Below, in pieces: positions 36,391 to 45,896 of a DNA stretch of 64,000 nucleotides (position 1 is the first letter of the stretch; the number at the start of each line of letters is the position of its first letter). Where the stretch lies: NCBI RefSeq assembly GCF_013364195.1, contig NZ_CP054918.1, positions 6,251,001 through 6,315,000 on the forward strand, in the 5' to 3' direction. Position numbers and translations under genes: made by a program. This stretch comes from Streptomyces sp. NA04227 (GTDB lineage Bacteria > Actinomycetota > Actinomycetes > Streptomycetales > Streptomycetaceae). The notes beneath the pieces are model-generated. The model did not search any database. It was given only the letters and a program-made list of their open reading frames with translations, and was not told where the DNA came from.

Positions 36391-37227
36391 ATGCCCCAGC
36401 ACACTTCCGGTTCTGACCGGGCAGCAACTCCACCTGCTGCCCGTTCCGGCGTGCAAGCTCCCGCCCCCTCGACCCTCGACGAGCTGTGGCGGTCGTACAA
36501 GTCCACCGGCGACGGCCGACTGCGTGAGCAGCTGATCCTCCACTACTCGCCCCTCGTCAAATACGTCGCCGGCCGTGTCAGCGTCGGCCTGCCGCCCAAC
36601 GTCGAACAAGCCGACTTCGTCTCCTCCGGAGTCTTCGGACTCATCGACGCCATCGAGAAGTTCGACCTGGAACGGTCCATCAAGTTCGAGACGTACGCGA
36701 TCACCCGTATCCGTGGCGCGATGATCGACGAACTGCGTGCGCTCGACTGGATCCCCCGCTCGGTGCGCCAGAAGGCACGCAACGTCGAACGCGCTTACGC
36801 CACACTCGAAGCCAGCCTGCGCCGTACGCCCTCCGACACCGAGGTCGCCGCCGAAATGGGGGTGAGCCTCGACGAACTGCACGCGGTGTTCAGCCAGCTC
36901 TCGCTCGCCAATGTCGTCGCCCTGGAGGAACTGCTCCACGTCGGCACCGAGGGCGGCAGTCGGCTCAGCCTCATGGACACGCTCGAGGACACCGCGGCCG
37001 ACAACCCCGTCGAAGTCGCCGAGGACCGCGAACTGCGCCGCCTCCTCGCCCGGGCCATCAACACCCTGCCCGACCGCGAGAAAACCGTGGTCACGCTCTA
37101 CTACTACGAAGGCCTCACGCTCGCCGAGATCGGCCACGTGCTGGGCGTCACCGAGAGCAGGGTCAGCCAGATCCACAGCAAGTCGGTACTGCAACTGCGA
37201 GCCAAGCTGGCCAGCTTCGGACGCTGA
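36391..37227 (+). CDS. whiG: RNA polymerase sigma factor WhiG
   Basis: A 278-residue FliA-type sigma factor that commits aerial hyphae to sporulation. [12 protein letters not shown] at the start is diagnostic of Streptomyces WhiG. Region 2 contains [16 protein letters not shown] and [11 protein letters not shown], region 3 [15 protein letters not shown], and region 4 [31 protein letters not shown] for -35 binding. In S. coelicolor it is held by the anti-sigma RsiG with c-di-GMP. AAGGCG lies before the ATG. It sits alone on its transcript here, between two strongly skewed tracts. Confidence 0.97.
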   Translation: MPQHTSGSDRAATPPAARSGVQAPAPSTLDELWRSYKSTGDGRLREQLILHYSPLVKYVAGRVSVGLPPNVEQADFVSSGVFGLIDAIEKFDLERSIKFETYAITRIRGAMIDELRALDWIPRSVRQKARNVERAYATLEASLRRTPSDTEVAAEMGVSLDELHAVFSQLSLANVVALEELLHVGTEGGSRLSLMDTLEDTAADNPVEVAEDRELRRLLARAINTLPDREKTVVTLYYYEGLTLAEIGHVLGVTESRVSQIHSKSVLQLRAKLASFGR

Positions 37228-37528
37228 CGCAGTCCATGGTCGAAGTGGTCGGCGTCCGTGGCTCCAGTGGGCTGGGAGTGGGAGGCCGAGCGGACAGCGA
37301 GGGAACCGGTCGGGGTGCGGTGGGCGGGTGGCCGCGGGTCGGCGACAATCATGATGTCGGTGACGCTGCGTTCGCTCGCCGAGAGGCGTGGGTCGGCGAG
37401 CAAGGGCTCGGGTTCTGCGTACGGGACTTGGCGGTACGCGGCGGCCCGTACCGCCCGAAGCCTTCGGGGGCGGTGCTCCCGGACTACGGCGTCTCCCGAA
37501 CCGGCGGCTCAATCCGTAAAGTGGACGG
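37228..37528. other. intergenic region between whiG and the TetR gene
   Basis: About 300 bp without a supportable gene. TAAAGT (37517-37522) lies 6 nt before the TetR GTG start and is the likely -10. No obvious operator palindrome was seen, and no strong terminator after whiG. Confidence 0.4.
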
Positions 37529-38110
37529 GTGCCAAGGATTCGAGCGGCCTCCGTGGCCGAGCACCGGACGATGCAGCGCGACGCCCTGCTGGACGCCGCC
37601 CGGACTCTCCTGTCCGAAGGCGGCACCGAGGCGCTGACCTTCCCCGCCCTCGCGGAGCGCACCGGGCTGGCCCGGTCGTCCGTGTACGAGTACTTCCGGT
37701 CCCGCGCCGCGGTGGTGGAAGAGCTGTGTGCCGTCGACTTTCCTGTCTGGGCGGCGGAGGTCGAGAGCACGATGAGGCAGGCGGCCGACCCGGAAGCCAA
37801 GGTCGAGGCCTACGTACGCAAGCAGTTGGCGCTCGTCGGCGACCGGCGGCACCGTGCCGTGGTCGCCATTTCCGCGAGCGAGCTCGACGCGGGAGCGAGG
37901 GAGAAGATCCGCGCCGCCCACGGCGGGCTGATCGCGATCATCGTCGAGGCCCTCGGTGCGATGGGGCACGCCGAGCCCCGACTCGCGGCGATGCTGCTCC
38001 AGGGAATCGTCGACGCGGCGGTACGCCGTATCGAGCTCGGCGCGGCGGAGGACCCCGAGGTGATCACCGAAGCAGCGGTGGGCATGGCGCTTCGAGGGGT
38101 CGGGGGCTGA
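37529..38110 (+). CDS. TetR-family transcriptional regulator
   Basis: A 193-residue protein with an N-terminal helix-turn-helix: RDALLDAARTLLSEGG, then FPALAERTGLARSSVYEYF, the TetR signature at about residues 38-60. The C-terminal ligand domain is helical and unremarkable. There is no Shine-Dalgarno sequence and a TAAAGT ends 6 nt upstream, so translation is probably leaderless. A TetR gene adjoins whiG in S. coelicolor as well. The target is unknown; the neighbouring M23-like gene is convergent and not an obvious target. Confidence 0.93.
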   Translation: MPRIRAASVAEHRTMQRDALLDAARTLLSEGGTEALTFPALAERTGLARSSVYEYFRSRAAVVEELCAVDFPVWAAEVESTMRQAADPEAKVEAYVRKQLALVGDRRHRAVVAISASELDAGAREKIRAAHGGLIAIIVEALGAMGHAEPRLAAMLLQGIVDAAVRRIELGAAEDPEVITEAAVGMALRGVGG

Positions 38111-38246
38111 CGGGCTGGGCGATGGGAGGGGCGGTCAAGTCGGTCGCGGATGAGCCGGTTGGACGGGTGGATCGGCCTGGGGGCGTGGGTTGGGGAGCTG
38201 AGGAATGAGGTGCTGACGCCTCGTCCCGCGCAAATTTTGGACCGTG

Positions 38247-38456
38247 TCCCCTGGGCCCCTCCCCCCCGCCCCCTCCCCACCCCACCCACGCCTCACCACC
38301 TCCCCCAGCCCGCCCATGACGGACCAGCCTCCAACGCCCCTCCACCCCACCCTCACTCCCGCAGCTCTCCACCCGCTGCGCGCCTACCTGCCCACCCGCC
38401 CCGCAACCGCACTGCTCAACCCGCCCAGCCCCTCACCCCTCCACCGCCACCCCCCA
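38247..38456 (-). other. C-rich tract (G-rich on - strand) 3' of the M23-like gene
   Basis: More than 200 nt dominated by C on the + strand. Runs at 38256-38259, 38261-38267, 38269-38273 and 38275-38278 give a strong quadruplex motif on the - strand. It overlaps the last codons of the M23-like gene and its 3' flank, mirroring the tract after dprA. Confidence 0.8.
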
Positions 38457-39314
38457 AACCGGCAACAACCGCGACGGCCCCTTGCACAGCAGCCACGGCG
38501 GCATGATGGACAACGGGTCCAGGTACCGCGTGCCACGGCGTAGCCCCCAGTGCAGGCAACTCGTGCCGCCGCAGTGTGAACCCGGCCGTTGCAGGACACC
38601 GAGCCGTTGCCCGGCGGCCACACGGTCCCCCTTATGGACCTTCGCCGTCACTGGCTCGTAGGTCGTCCGCAAGGCTGGGGCGCCCGTGTGCGCCAGGTCG
38701 ACCGCCACGACGCCGCGTCCCGCCACCACTCCCGCGAAGGTCACGGTGCCCTCCGCGACAGCACGTACCGGGGTCCCGGCGGCACCGGCCAGGTCCACGC
38801 CGCGATGGCCGCGGCCGTACGGTGTCGCGGGCGGATCCCAGCCGCGCAGGACCGCGGGCCGCACGCCGACCGGCCACACTCGTGCCACCTTCGGGACATT
38901 CTCGGCGGAGGATTCCTGCTCAGGGCCGGCGGACGGCTCCCTCTCAGGATCAGCGGCTGCCCTTGCCCCGGGCCCAGCCGGTGCATCCTCCCCAGGCTCG
39001 ACAGCTGCCCCCTCCGAAGCTGCCCCCTCCGAAGCAGCCACCCCAGCGACCCAGGCCCTCCCCGCCTCACCATCCCGCCCGTCCCGACCCACCACCTCCG
39101 CTGGCACACCCACCGAACCGGCACCCACCGAACTGACACTCACCGACCCCACACCCACCGCACCAACCACACCCACACCCAACACAGCCCTCGCCAACAA
39201 CCCCCCGCCCCGTAAGCCAGCCCCTGCCGTACCCCGCCCTACCGCATTCCGCACCGCCCTCCACCGCACCGCCGTAGTCCGCACCGCGCTCCTCCGCACC
39301 GCCGTATTTCGCAT
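38433..39314 (-). CDS. secreted M23 (LytM)-like protein, possibly inactive
   Basis: A protein of about 293 residues. The N-terminus has AVR pentapeptide repeats and a hydrophobic segment (LLARAVLGVGVVGAVGVG), giving a signal peptide or anchor. A low-complexity linker precedes the LytM domain, which contains RGHRGVDLAGAAGTPVRAV with the zinc His/Asp pair. The second motif reads CGGTSCLHWGLRRG: a Cys replaces the first His of the usual HxH, so peptidase activity is doubtful. Such degenerate LytM factors often regulate amidases. The start is uncertain: ATG at 39314 or in-frame TTG at 39332, neither with a good ribosome-binding site. In Streptomyces a gene of this kind lies divergent to rpsB. Confidence 0.75.
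   Translation of the reverse strand: MRNTAVRRSAVRTTAVRWRAVRNAVGRGTAGAGLRGGGLLARAVLGVGVVGAVGVGSVSVSSVGAGSVGVPAEVVGRDGRDGEAGRAWVAGVAASEGAASEGAAVEPGEDAPAGPGARAAADPEREPSAGPEQESSAENVPKVARVWPVGVRPAVLRGWDPPATPYGRGHRGVDLAGAAGTPVRAVAEGTVTFAGVVAGRGVVAVDLAHTGAPALRTTYEPVTAKVHKGDRVAAGQRLGVLQRPGSHCGGTSCLHWGLRRGTRYLDPLSIMPPWLLCKGPSRLLPVWGVAVEG
39253..39312 (-). repeat. four tandem 15-bp units at the start of the M23-like gene
   Basis: Units of ACCGCxxTxxxxCGC type begin at 39253, 39268, 39283 and 39298 (+ strand). Read on -, they encode (T/S/R)AVR(R/T/W/N) pentapeptides and extend the basic n-region of the signal peptide. Confidence 0.85.
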
Positions 39315-39365
39315 GCCAGGAGGATGAGGCAAGGACAGGGAGCAAAGGGGATCTTGGTCGTGATC

Positions 39366-39392
39366 TGTGGATTACTGGCGGGTTGTGGACAA
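39366..39392 (-). promoter_or_regulatory. DnaA-box-like pair upstream of rpsB
   Basis: TTGTGGACAA (39383-39392) is the reverse complement of TTGTCCACAA, a perfect Streptomyces-type DnaA box. TGTGGATTA (39366-39374), the complement of TAATCCACA, has one mismatch. TACACT (39422-39427) further right is a possible -10 for rpsB, whose start lies about 200 bp from the boxes. Confidence 0.55.
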
Positions 39393-39590
39393 CGGCGTCA
39401 CCCGGTGCCTCCTGGGTCCCGTACACTTCTGATGGCGATCCGGGTCACCGGGTCGACTTCGCACGCCCCGACATTCAGCCCTTGTGGCGATGTCCGCGCT
39501 CCTCGGTCCCTTGTGGCACAGCGCGCCGGGGCGTCAGGCGCACCGGCCGTCCGGGTGGTGCGACAACCGAGCACATAGGAGAACACGGCC

Positions 39591-40484
39591 ATGGCCGTCG
39601 TCACGATGCGGGAGCTGCTGGAAAGCGGCGTCCACTTCGGTCACCAGACCCGTCGTTGGAACCCGAAGATGAAGCGTTTCATCTTCACGGAGCGCAACGG
39701 CATCTACATCATCGACCTGCTCCAGTCGCTGTCGTACATCGACCGCGCCTACGAGTTCGTCAAGGAGACCGTCGCCCACGGCGGCACGGTCATGTTCGTC
39801 GGTACGAAGAAGCAGGCGCAGGAGGCCATCGCGGAGCAGGCCACCCGCGTCGGCATGCCCTACGTCAACCAGCGCTGGCTGGGCGGCATGCTCACCAACT
39901 TCTCGACCGTCTACAAGCGCCTGCAGCGCCTGAAGGAGCTCGAGCAGATCGACTTCGAGGATGTGGCCGCGTCCGGCCTCACCAAGAAGGAGCTCCTGGT
40001 TCTCTCCCGCGAGAAGGCCAAGCTGGAGAAGACCCTCGGCGGTATCCGCGAGATGCAGAAGGTGCCCAGCGCCGTCTGGATCGTGGACACCAAGAAGGAG
40101 CACATCGCCGTCGGCGAGGCGCGCAAGCTCAACATCCCGGTCGTCGCCATCCTCGACACCAACTGCGACCCCGACGAGGTCGACTACAAGATCCCGGGCA
40201 ACGACGACGCGATCCGCTCCGTCACCCTGCTGACCCGTGTGATCGCCGACGCCGTCGCCGAGGGCCTGATCGCCCGTTCCGGCGCCGGTAAGGCCGAGGG
40301 TGAGAAGGCCGCGGGCGAGCCGCTCGCCGAGTGGGAGCGCGACCTGCTCGAGGGCGAGAAGAAGGCTGACGAGAAGCCGGCCGACGAGGCCGCCGAGAAG
40401 CCGGCCGAGGCCGCTGCCGAGGCTCCGGCCGAAGCCGCTGCCGAGGCTCCCGCCGAGAAGCCGGCCACGGACGAGCAGGCCTGA
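39591..40484 (+). CDS. rpsB: 30S ribosomal protein S2
   Basis: A 297-residue protein with the canonical S2 core: [62 protein letters not shown]. The C-terminal 55 residues are an Ala/Glu/Pro/Lys extension with [16 protein letters not shown] repeats, typical of actinobacteria. AGGAGAA lies before the ATG. First gene of the rpsB-tsf-pyrH-frr-cdsA set; a GC-rich hairpin separates it from tsf. Confidence 0.98.
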   Translation: MAVVTMRELLESGVHFGHQTRRWNPKMKRFIFTERNGIYIIDLLQSLSYIDRAYEFVKETVAHGGTVMFVGTKKQAQEAIAEQATRVGMPYVNQRWLGGMLTNFSTVYKRLQRLKELEQIDFEDVAASGLTKKELLVLSREKAKLEKTLGGIREMQKVPSAVWIVDTKKEHIAVGEARKLNIPVVAILDTNCDPDEVDYKIPGNDDAIRSVTLLTRVIADAVAEGLIARSGAGKAEGEKAAGEPLAEWERDLLEGEKKADEKPADEAAEKPAEAAAEAPAEAAAEAPAEKPATDEQA

Positions 40485-40505
40485 CCCGTACAGGTTCGGT
40501 AGCTG

Positions 40506-40539
40506 ACGGCGGGGGCTGCCTCACAAGGGCCCCCGCCGT
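40506..40539 (+). terminator. hairpin between rpsB and tsf
   Basis: ACGGCGGGGGC (40506-40516) pairs with GCCCCCGCCGT (40529-40539), an 11-bp perfect stem with a 12-nt loop and no T-run. Probably partial termination or mRNA stabilisation. Confidence 0.7.
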
Positions 40540-40609
40540 TGCTCCGTGGATCCGCGCGGAGTGCGCGGATCTCGATGTTCCAGACTTCGAGGAAAGATTC
40601 TCTTCAATC

Positions 40610-41446
40610 ATGGCGAACTACACCGCCGCTGACGTCAAGAAGCTCCGTGAGCTCACCGGCGCCGGCATGATGGACTGCAAGAAGGCGCTGGACGAGGCCG
40701 AGGGCAGTGTCGAGAAGGCTGTCGAGCTGCTCCGCGTCAAGGGCCAGAAGGGCGTCGCCAAGCGCGAGGGCCGTTCGGCCGAGAACGGCGCGGTCGTCTC
40801 CCTCATCGCCGACGACAACACCTCCGGCGTCATCGTCGAGCTGAAGTGCGAGACCGACTTCGTCGCCAAGGGCGAGAAGTTCCAGAGCGTGGCCAACTCC
40901 CTTGCCGCGCACGTCGCCAAGACCTCCCCGGCCGACATCGAGGCGCTGCTCGCCTCCGAGATCGAGCCCGGCAAGACCGTCCAGGCGTACGTCGACGAGG
41001 CCAACGCCAACCTCGGCGAGAAGATCGTCCTGGACCGCTTCGCCCAGTTCTCGGGCACGTACGTCGCCGCGTACATGCACCGCACGATGCCCGACCTGCC
41101 GCCGCAGATCGGTGTTCTGGTCGAGCTGGACAAGGCCGACGCCGAGACCGCCAAGGGCGTCGCGCAGCACATCGCCGCCTTCGCGCCGAAGTACCTGTCC
41201 CGCGAGGACGTTCCGGCCGAGGTCGTCGAGACCGAGCGTCGCGTCGCCGAGGAGACCACCCGCGCCGAGGGCAAGCCCGAGGCCGCCCTCCCGAAGATCG
41301 TCGAGGGCCGGGTCAACGGCTTCTTCAAGGAGGCCACCCTCCTTGGTCAGCCGTACGCGCTCGACAACAAGAAGTCCGTCCAGAAGGTCCTGGACGAGGC
41401 CGGTGTCACCCTGAAGCGCTTCTCGCGCATCAAGGTCGGCATCTGA
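40610..41446 (+). CDS. tsf: elongation factor Ts
   Basis: A 278-residue nucleotide-exchange factor for EF-Tu. MANYTAADVKKLRELTGAGM with a UBA-like N-terminal domain, DCKKALDEAEG, and CETDFVAKGEKF of the core domain. Follows rpsB by 125 bp. Confidence 0.98.
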   Translation: MANYTAADVKKLRELTGAGMMDCKKALDEAEGSVEKAVELLRVKGQKGVAKREGRSAENGAVVSLIADDNTSGVIVELKCETDFVAKGEKFQSVANSLAAHVAKTSPADIEALLASEIEPGKTVQAYVDEANANLGEKIVLDRFAQFSGTYVAAYMHRTMPDLPPQIGVLVELDKADAETAKGVAQHIAAFAPKYLSREDVPAEVVETERRVAEETTRAEGKPEAALPKIVEGRVNGFFKEATLLGQPYALDNKKSVQKVLDEAGVTLKRFSRIKVGI

Positions 41447-41623
41447 GTCCTGGCCGCGATTGCTCCGGGACCCCGCTAGGGTTCTGGACAGTCGCCCGCG
41501 TACGGACCGCCGCACGCGACGGACGACCGCAGATCTGACGAGGAGGCCATTGCCGCGCATGGGTTGCGAACGACACCCCACCGGCAGTGGCCTTCTTCGT
41601 ATGCGCACCACGAGGAGAACCCC

Positions 41624-42385
41624 ATGACCAAGGCCGACAAGGGCGAGAACACCGACGGCAAAGTAGCCGGCCGTTTTCTGCTGAAGCTCTCCGGTGAGGC
41701 GTTCGCCGGTGGCGGTGCGCTCGGCGTGGACCCCGACGTGGTGCACGCCATCGCCCGGGAGATCGCCGCGGTGGTACGGGACGGTGCGCAGATCGCCGTC
41801 GTCATCGGCGGCGGCAACTTCTTCCGCGGCGCCGAACTGCAGCAGCGGGGCATGGACCGTGCCCGCTCCGACTACATGGGCATGCTCGGCACCGTCATGA
41901 ACTGCCTGGCCCTCCAGGACTTCCTGGAGCGGGAGGGCATCGACTCCCGCGTCCAGACCGCCATCACGATGGGGCAGGTCGCGGAGCCGTACATCCCGCT
42001 GCGCGCGGTGCGGCACCTGGAGAAGGGCCGTGTGGTCATCTTCGGCGCCGGTATGGGCATGCCGTACTTCTCGACGGACACCACCGCCGCGCAGCGCGCC
42101 CTGGAGATCGACGCCCAGGCACTGCTGATGGGCAAGAACGGTGTGGACGGCGTCTACGACTCCGACCCGAAGACCAACCCCGACGCGGTGAAGTTCGACG
42201 CCCTCGGTTATGGCGAGGTCATCACCCGCGACCTGAAGGTCGCCGATGCCACGGCCGTCACGCTGTGCCGGGACAACAAGCTGCCCATCCTCGTCTTCGA
42301 GCTTCTGGCCGAGGGCAATATCGCCCGGGCCGTGAAGGGTGAGAAGATCGGCACGCTCGTCGGCGACCAGAGCACCCGCAGCTGA
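41624..42385 (+). CDS. pyrH: UMP kinase
   Basis: A 253-residue amino-acid-kinase-fold enzyme that phosphorylates UMP to [13 protein letters not shown] (phosphate loop), [14 protein letters not shown]-like [15 protein letters not shown] and [14 protein letters not shown] motifs are present. GAGGAGA precedes the ATG. TAGGGT at 41477-41482 is a plausible -10 for its own promoter, about 140 bp upstream. Confidence 0.97.
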   Translation: MTKADKGENTDGKVAGRFLLKLSGEAFAGGGALGVDPDVVHAIAREIAAVVRDGAQIAVVIGGGNFFRGAELQQRGMDRARSDYMGMLGTVMNCLALQDFLEREGIDSRVQTAITMGQVAEPYIPLRAVRHLEKGRVVIFGAGMGMPYFSTDTTAAQRALEIDAQALLMGKNGVDGVYDSDPKTNPDAVKFDALGYGEVITRDLKVADATAVTLCRDNKLPILVFELLAEGNIARAVKGEKIGTLVGDQSTRS

Positions 42386-42497
42386 CCCGCCGGGGGATGG
42401 ACAACCCCCTGCCGGTCCGACACCGTGCAGGGAAAGACGCGACGCAGCCTGCCGCCCAGTGGACGGCGGACCCACTCAAGACACGCAGGAGCCAGTG

Positions 42498-43055
42498 GTG
42501 ATCGAAGAGACCCTCCTCGAGGCCGAGGAGAAGATGGAGAAGGCCGTCGTGGTCGCCAAGGAGGACTTCGCCGCGATCCGCACGGGACGTGCGCACCCGG
42601 CGATGTTCAACAAGATTGTGGCCGACTACTACGGCGCGCTGACCCCGATCAACCAGCTCGCCTCGTTCTCCGTGCCCGAGCCGCGGATGGCCGTGGTGAC
42701 CCCGTTCGACAAGAGCGCGCTGCGCAACATCGAGCAGGCGATCCGCGACTCCGACCTCGGCGTCAACCCGAGCAACGACGGCAGCATCATCCGGGTGGTG
42801 TTCCCCGAGCTGACCGAGGAGCGCCGCAAGGAGTACATCAAGGTCGCCAAGGGCAAGGGCGAGGACGCGAAGATCTCGATCCGTTCCGTGCGCCGCAAGG
42901 CCAAGGAGTCCATCGACAAGCTGATCAAGGACGGCGAGGTCGGCGAGGACGAGGGCCGCCGCGCGGAGAAGGAGCTCGACGACACCACCGCGAAGTACGT
43001 CGCCCAGGTGGACGAGCTGCTCAAGCACAAGGAATCCGAGCTGCTCGAGGTCTGA
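42498..43055 (+). CDS. frr: ribosome recycling factor
   Basis: A 185-residue protein starting [17 protein letters not shown], with [24 protein letters not shown]-like [13 protein letters not shown] and the C-terminal [18 protein letters not shown]. It splits post-termination ribosomes with EF-G. Adjacent in-frame GTGs occur at 42495 and 42498; the latter matches family starts, with AGGAG upstream. It overlaps cdsA by 1 nt. Confidence 0.97.
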   Translation: MIEETLLEAEEKMEKAVVVAKEDFAAIRTGRAHPAMFNKIVADYYGALTPINQLASFSVPEPRMAVVTPFDKSALRNIEQAIRDSDLGVNPSNDGSIIRVVFPELTEERRKEYIKVAKGKGEDAKISIRSVRRKAKESIDKLIKDGEVGEDEGRRAEKELDDTTAKYVAQVDELLKHKESELLEV

Positions 43056-44206
43056 TGAACGACTCTCCTTGGGGCGCGCCGTCGCGCACCGGCCACCCCT
43101 CGGCGTGGCCGGAGCCCGGGCAGGACACCGCCTGGGGGGCAGCACCGGCGGGTCCCCCCTACGAAGCGGGGGGAGCCCATCAGACTCGGCCCATGCCCAC
43201 CGTGCCCGAGGTGCCCGCGAACGGCCGAGACGGGGAGGACGACCCCGGGGCTGCCGCGCCGGGCGGCCCGCTGTTCAGGGAAGACCCGTCCCAGCCCGCC
43301 CGCGACGGCACACCGCCGTCGCGCCCGACCACGCATCAGCCGCAGGAGCCCATGTCCACCGCGACCCCCTCCGCTCCGGCCCCGCAGAAGAAGAGTGCGG
43401 GCCGGGACCTCGGCGCGGCGATAGGGGTCGGGCTCGGCCTCGGCGCGGTGATCCTGACGTCGCTGTTCATCGTGAAGGCCGTCTTCGTCGGTGTGGTGGC
43501 CGTCGCCGTGGTCGTCGGGCTGTGGGAGCTCACCTCCCGTCTGAAGGAACGCAAGGACATCCACGCGCCGCTGGTGCCGCTGGCGCTCGGCGGCGCCGCG
43601 ATGGTCGTCGCCGGATACGTCAGCGGGGCCGAGGGCGCCTGGGTGGCGATGGCGCTCACCGCGCTCGCCATCCTGGTGTGGCGGATGACCGGGCCGCCCG
43701 AGGGTTATCTCAAGGACGTCACCGCGGGCGCGTTCGCCGCCTTCTACGTGCCTTTCCTGGCGACCTTCGTCTCGCTGATGCTCGCCGCCGACGACGGCTC
43801 CCGCCGGGTGCTGACCTTCATGCTGCTCACCGTCGTCAGCGACACCGGCGCCTACGCCGTCGGCTGGCGTTTTGGCCGCAACAAGCTCGCCCCGCGCATC
43901 AGCCCCGGCAAGACCCGCGAGGGCCTCGGCGGTGCGGTGCTGTTCGCGATGGTGGCGGGCGCGCTGTGCATGGAATTCCTGATCGACGACGGCGCCTGGT
44001 GGCAGGGCCTGGTCCTGGGCCTGACCGTCGCCGTCACCGCCACCCTCGGCGACCTCGGCGAATCCATGATCAAGCGTGACCTCGGCATCAAGGACATGGG
44101 CACCCTGCTGCCCGGCCACGGCGGCATCATGGACCGCCTGGACTCCCTGCTGCCGACCGCGCCCGTGGCATGGCTGCTGATGGTGCTGTTCGTGGGGTCG
44201 GGCTGA
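43055..44206 (+). CDS. cdsA: phosphatidate cytidylyltransferase
   Basis: A 383-residue membrane enzyme that makes CDP-diacylglycerol. The first 115 residues are Pro/Gly/Ala-rich, hydrophilic and probably disordered. Eight or so membrane helices follow. The CDS signature SMIKRDLGIKDMGTLLPGHG, then GIMDRLDS, is intact near the C-terminus. The start overlaps the frr stop. The linkage of frr and cdsA is conserved in bacteria. Confidence 0.96.
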   Translation: MNDSPWGAPSRTGHPSAWPEPGQDTAWGAAPAGPPYEAGGAHQTRPMPTVPEVPANGRDGEDDPGAAAPGGPLFREDPSQPARDGTPPSRPTTHQPQEPMSTATPSAPAPQKKSAGRDLGAAIGVGLGLGAVILTSLFIVKAVFVGVVAVAVVVGLWELTSRLKERKDIHAPLVPLALGGAAMVVAGYVSGAEGAWVAMALTALAILVWRMTGPPEGYLKDVTAGAFAAFYVPFLATFVSLMLAADDGSRRVLTFMLLTVVSDTGAYAVGWRFGRNKLAPRISPGKTREGLGGAVLFAMVAGALCMEFLIDDGAWWQGLVLGLTVAVTATLGDLGESMIKRDLGIKDMGTLLPGHGGIMDRLDSLLPTAPVAWLLMVLFVGSG

Positions 44207-44240
44207 ACCGCCCGGGCCACCCCCACACTCCGAACCCGCG

Positions 44241-44277
44241 CGCCGGGTCCGCTCCGCGACAGGCGGCGGGCCCGGCG
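44241..44277 (+). terminator. hairpin after cdsA
   Basis: CGCCGGGTCCGC (44241-44252) pairs with GCGGGCCCGGCG (44266-44277) with one G-U pair, ending the rpsB-cdsA unit. Confidence 0.55.
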
Positions 44278-44391
44278 TCCGTGTGAGCGGAGCAAGGCTC
44301 GTGCGCCCGCGCTCACGCTCGCGTACGAGCCCGCGCGTACGACCGTAAAACGCTTGTCCCCGCCCCCTCCCGCGCCCCTACGCTGGCCGTC

Positions 44392-44613
44392 ATGATCACT
44401 GCGACCGTCCGCGACTGGTACGAGGAAGAGGGCTGGGGCGTCCTCGACTGCCCCGAGACTCCGGGGGGCTGTTTCGCCCACTTCTCCCACATCGAGATGT
44501 CGGGGTTCCGCTCACTCACCAAGGGGCAGGTCGTCGGTCTGGAGTGGGAGGCCCTCGACTTCAAGCAGGACGGGTACGACTACGCGGCGATCCGCGTAGT
44601 GCTCCAGACCTGA
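44392..44613 (+). CDS. divergent cold-shock-domain protein
   Basis: A 73-residue single CSD-like fold. RNP1 is changed to [10 protein letters not shown] (usually KGFGFI) and RNP2 to [11 protein letters not shown] (usually VFVHFSAI), so the nucleic-acid-binding surface is altered but aromatic positions are partly kept. [16 protein letters not shown] at the start. There is no Shine-Dalgarno sequence; TACGCT ends 7 nt before the ATG, so it is probably leaderless. Role unknown, perhaps RNA binding. Confidence 0.85.
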   Translation: MITATVRDWYEEEGWGVLDCPETPGGCFAHFSHIEMSGFRSLTKGQVVGLEWEALDFKQDGYDYAAIRVVLQT

Positions 44614-44660
44614 GCCCGCCACCTGCCACCCACACCGCTTTGCACCCGGCCCGCGCACCC

Positions 44661-44669
44661 TTGTCCACA
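44661..44669 (+). promoter_or_regulatory. DnaA-box consensus upstream of rlmN
   Basis: TTGTCCACA is an exact match to the Streptomyces consensus DnaA box, 45 bp before the rlmN start and just after the cold-shock gene. Confidence 0.5.
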
Positions 44670-44713
44670 GGCGGCACGGCCCACCCCCGACGATCTGCGA
44701 CACTGGTGCAGTT

Positions 44714-45820
44714 ATGCCTGCACCCGGAGAACTCACCTTCATCGCGCCCCGCGGAGCCAAGAAGCCGCCGCGGCACCTCGCCGATCTCTCGCCCGCCGAG
44801 CGCAAGGAAGCGGTGGCCGGGATCGGGGAGAAGCCGTTCCGTGCCAAGCAGCTTTCGCAGCACTACTTCGCGCGGTACGCGCACGACCCGGCGCAGTGGA
44901 CGGACATTCCCGCCGGGGCGCGCGACCGGCTCAAGGAAGCGCTGCTGCCCGAGCTGATGAGTGTGGTGCGGCACATCAGCTGTGACGAGGACACCACCCG
45001 CAAGACGCTGTGGCGGCTGTTCGACGGGACGCTCGTCGAGTCGGTGCTGATGCGCTACCCGGACCGCGTCACCATGTGCATCTCCTCGCAGGCGGGCTGC
45101 GGCATGAACTGCCCGTTCTGCGCCACCGGACAGGCCGGTCTGGACCGGAACCTGTCCACCGCGGAGATCGTCCACCAGATCGTCGACGGTATGCGCGCCC
45201 TGCGCGACGGCGAGATCCCCGGTGGGCCGGCGCGGCTGTCGAACATCGTGTTCATGGGAATGGGCGAGCCGCTGGCCAACTACAACCGGGTCGTCGGCGC
45301 GATTCGCCGCCTGACCGACCCCGAGCCGGACGGGCTCGGCCTGTCCCAGCGCGGCATCACCGTCTCCACGGTCGGCCTGGTGCCCGCCATGCACCGCTTC
45401 GCCGACGAGGGCTTCAAGTGCCGCCTCGCCGTCTCGCTGCACGCACCCGACGACGAACTGCGCGACACCCTCGTCCCCGTCAACACCCGCTGGAAGGTCC
45501 GCGAAGTCCTCGACGCCGCCTGGGAGTACGCGGCGAAGTCGGGACGCCGGATCTCCATCGAGTACGCGCTCATCCGCGACATCAACGACCAGGCCTGGCG
45601 CGGCGACCTGCTCGGGCGGCTCCTCAAGGGCAAGCGCGTGCACGTCAACCTGATCCCGCTCAACCCGACCCCGGGCTCCAAGTGGACCGCCTCGCGCCCC
45701 GAGGACGAGCGCGCCTTCGTCGCCGCGATCGAGGCCCACGGTGTGCCGGTGACCATCCGCGACACCCGCGGCCAGGAGATCGACGGCGCCTGCGGACAGC
45801 TCGCCGCCGCCGAACGCTGA
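44714..45820 (+). CDS. rlmN: dual-specificity 23S rRNA/tRNA adenine-C2 methyltransferase
   Basis: A 368-residue radical SAM enzyme that methylates A2503 of 23S rRNA and A37 of some tRNAs. The 4Fe-4S cysteines are C129, C133 and C136 (CGMNCPFC). The second catalytic Cys is C360 near the end (DGACGQLA). [12 protein letters not shown] and [11 protein letters not shown] are also diagnostic. The ATG is followed by a proline-rich start, and GACACT lies 9 nt upstream, so a short or absent leader is likely. Confidence 0.97.
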   Translation: MPAPGELTFIAPRGAKKPPRHLADLSPAERKEAVAGIGEKPFRAKQLSQHYFARYAHDPAQWTDIPAGARDRLKEALLPELMSVVRHISCDEDTTRKTLWRLFDGTLVESVLMRYPDRVTMCISSQAGCGMNCPFCATGQAGLDRNLSTAEIVHQIVDGMRALRDGEIPGGPARLSNIVFMGMGEPLANYNRVVGAIRRLTDPEPDGLGLSQRGITVSTVGLVPAMHRFADEGFKCRLAVSLHAPDDELRDTLVPVNTRWKVREVLDAAWEYAAKSGRRISIEYALIRDINDQAWRGDLLGRLLKGKRVHVNLIPLNPTPGSKWTASRPEDERAFVAAIEAHGVPVTIRDTRGQEIDGACGQLAAAER

Positions 45821-45896
45821 GCGCCCGCCGACCACCAGGGGCCGCCCGGTACCCTGGGCGGCGTACAACCGCATAAGCACACCCGCCTTTCACTTT

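Noticed and set aside
39324..39578. 84-codon plus-strand frame with a lipobox-like LLAGC, overlapping the rpsB leader
   Set aside because: The apparent AGGAGG abuts the ATG with no spacing, and the frame covers the rpsB promoter region and DnaA-box-like sites; judged spurious but worth a transcript check.
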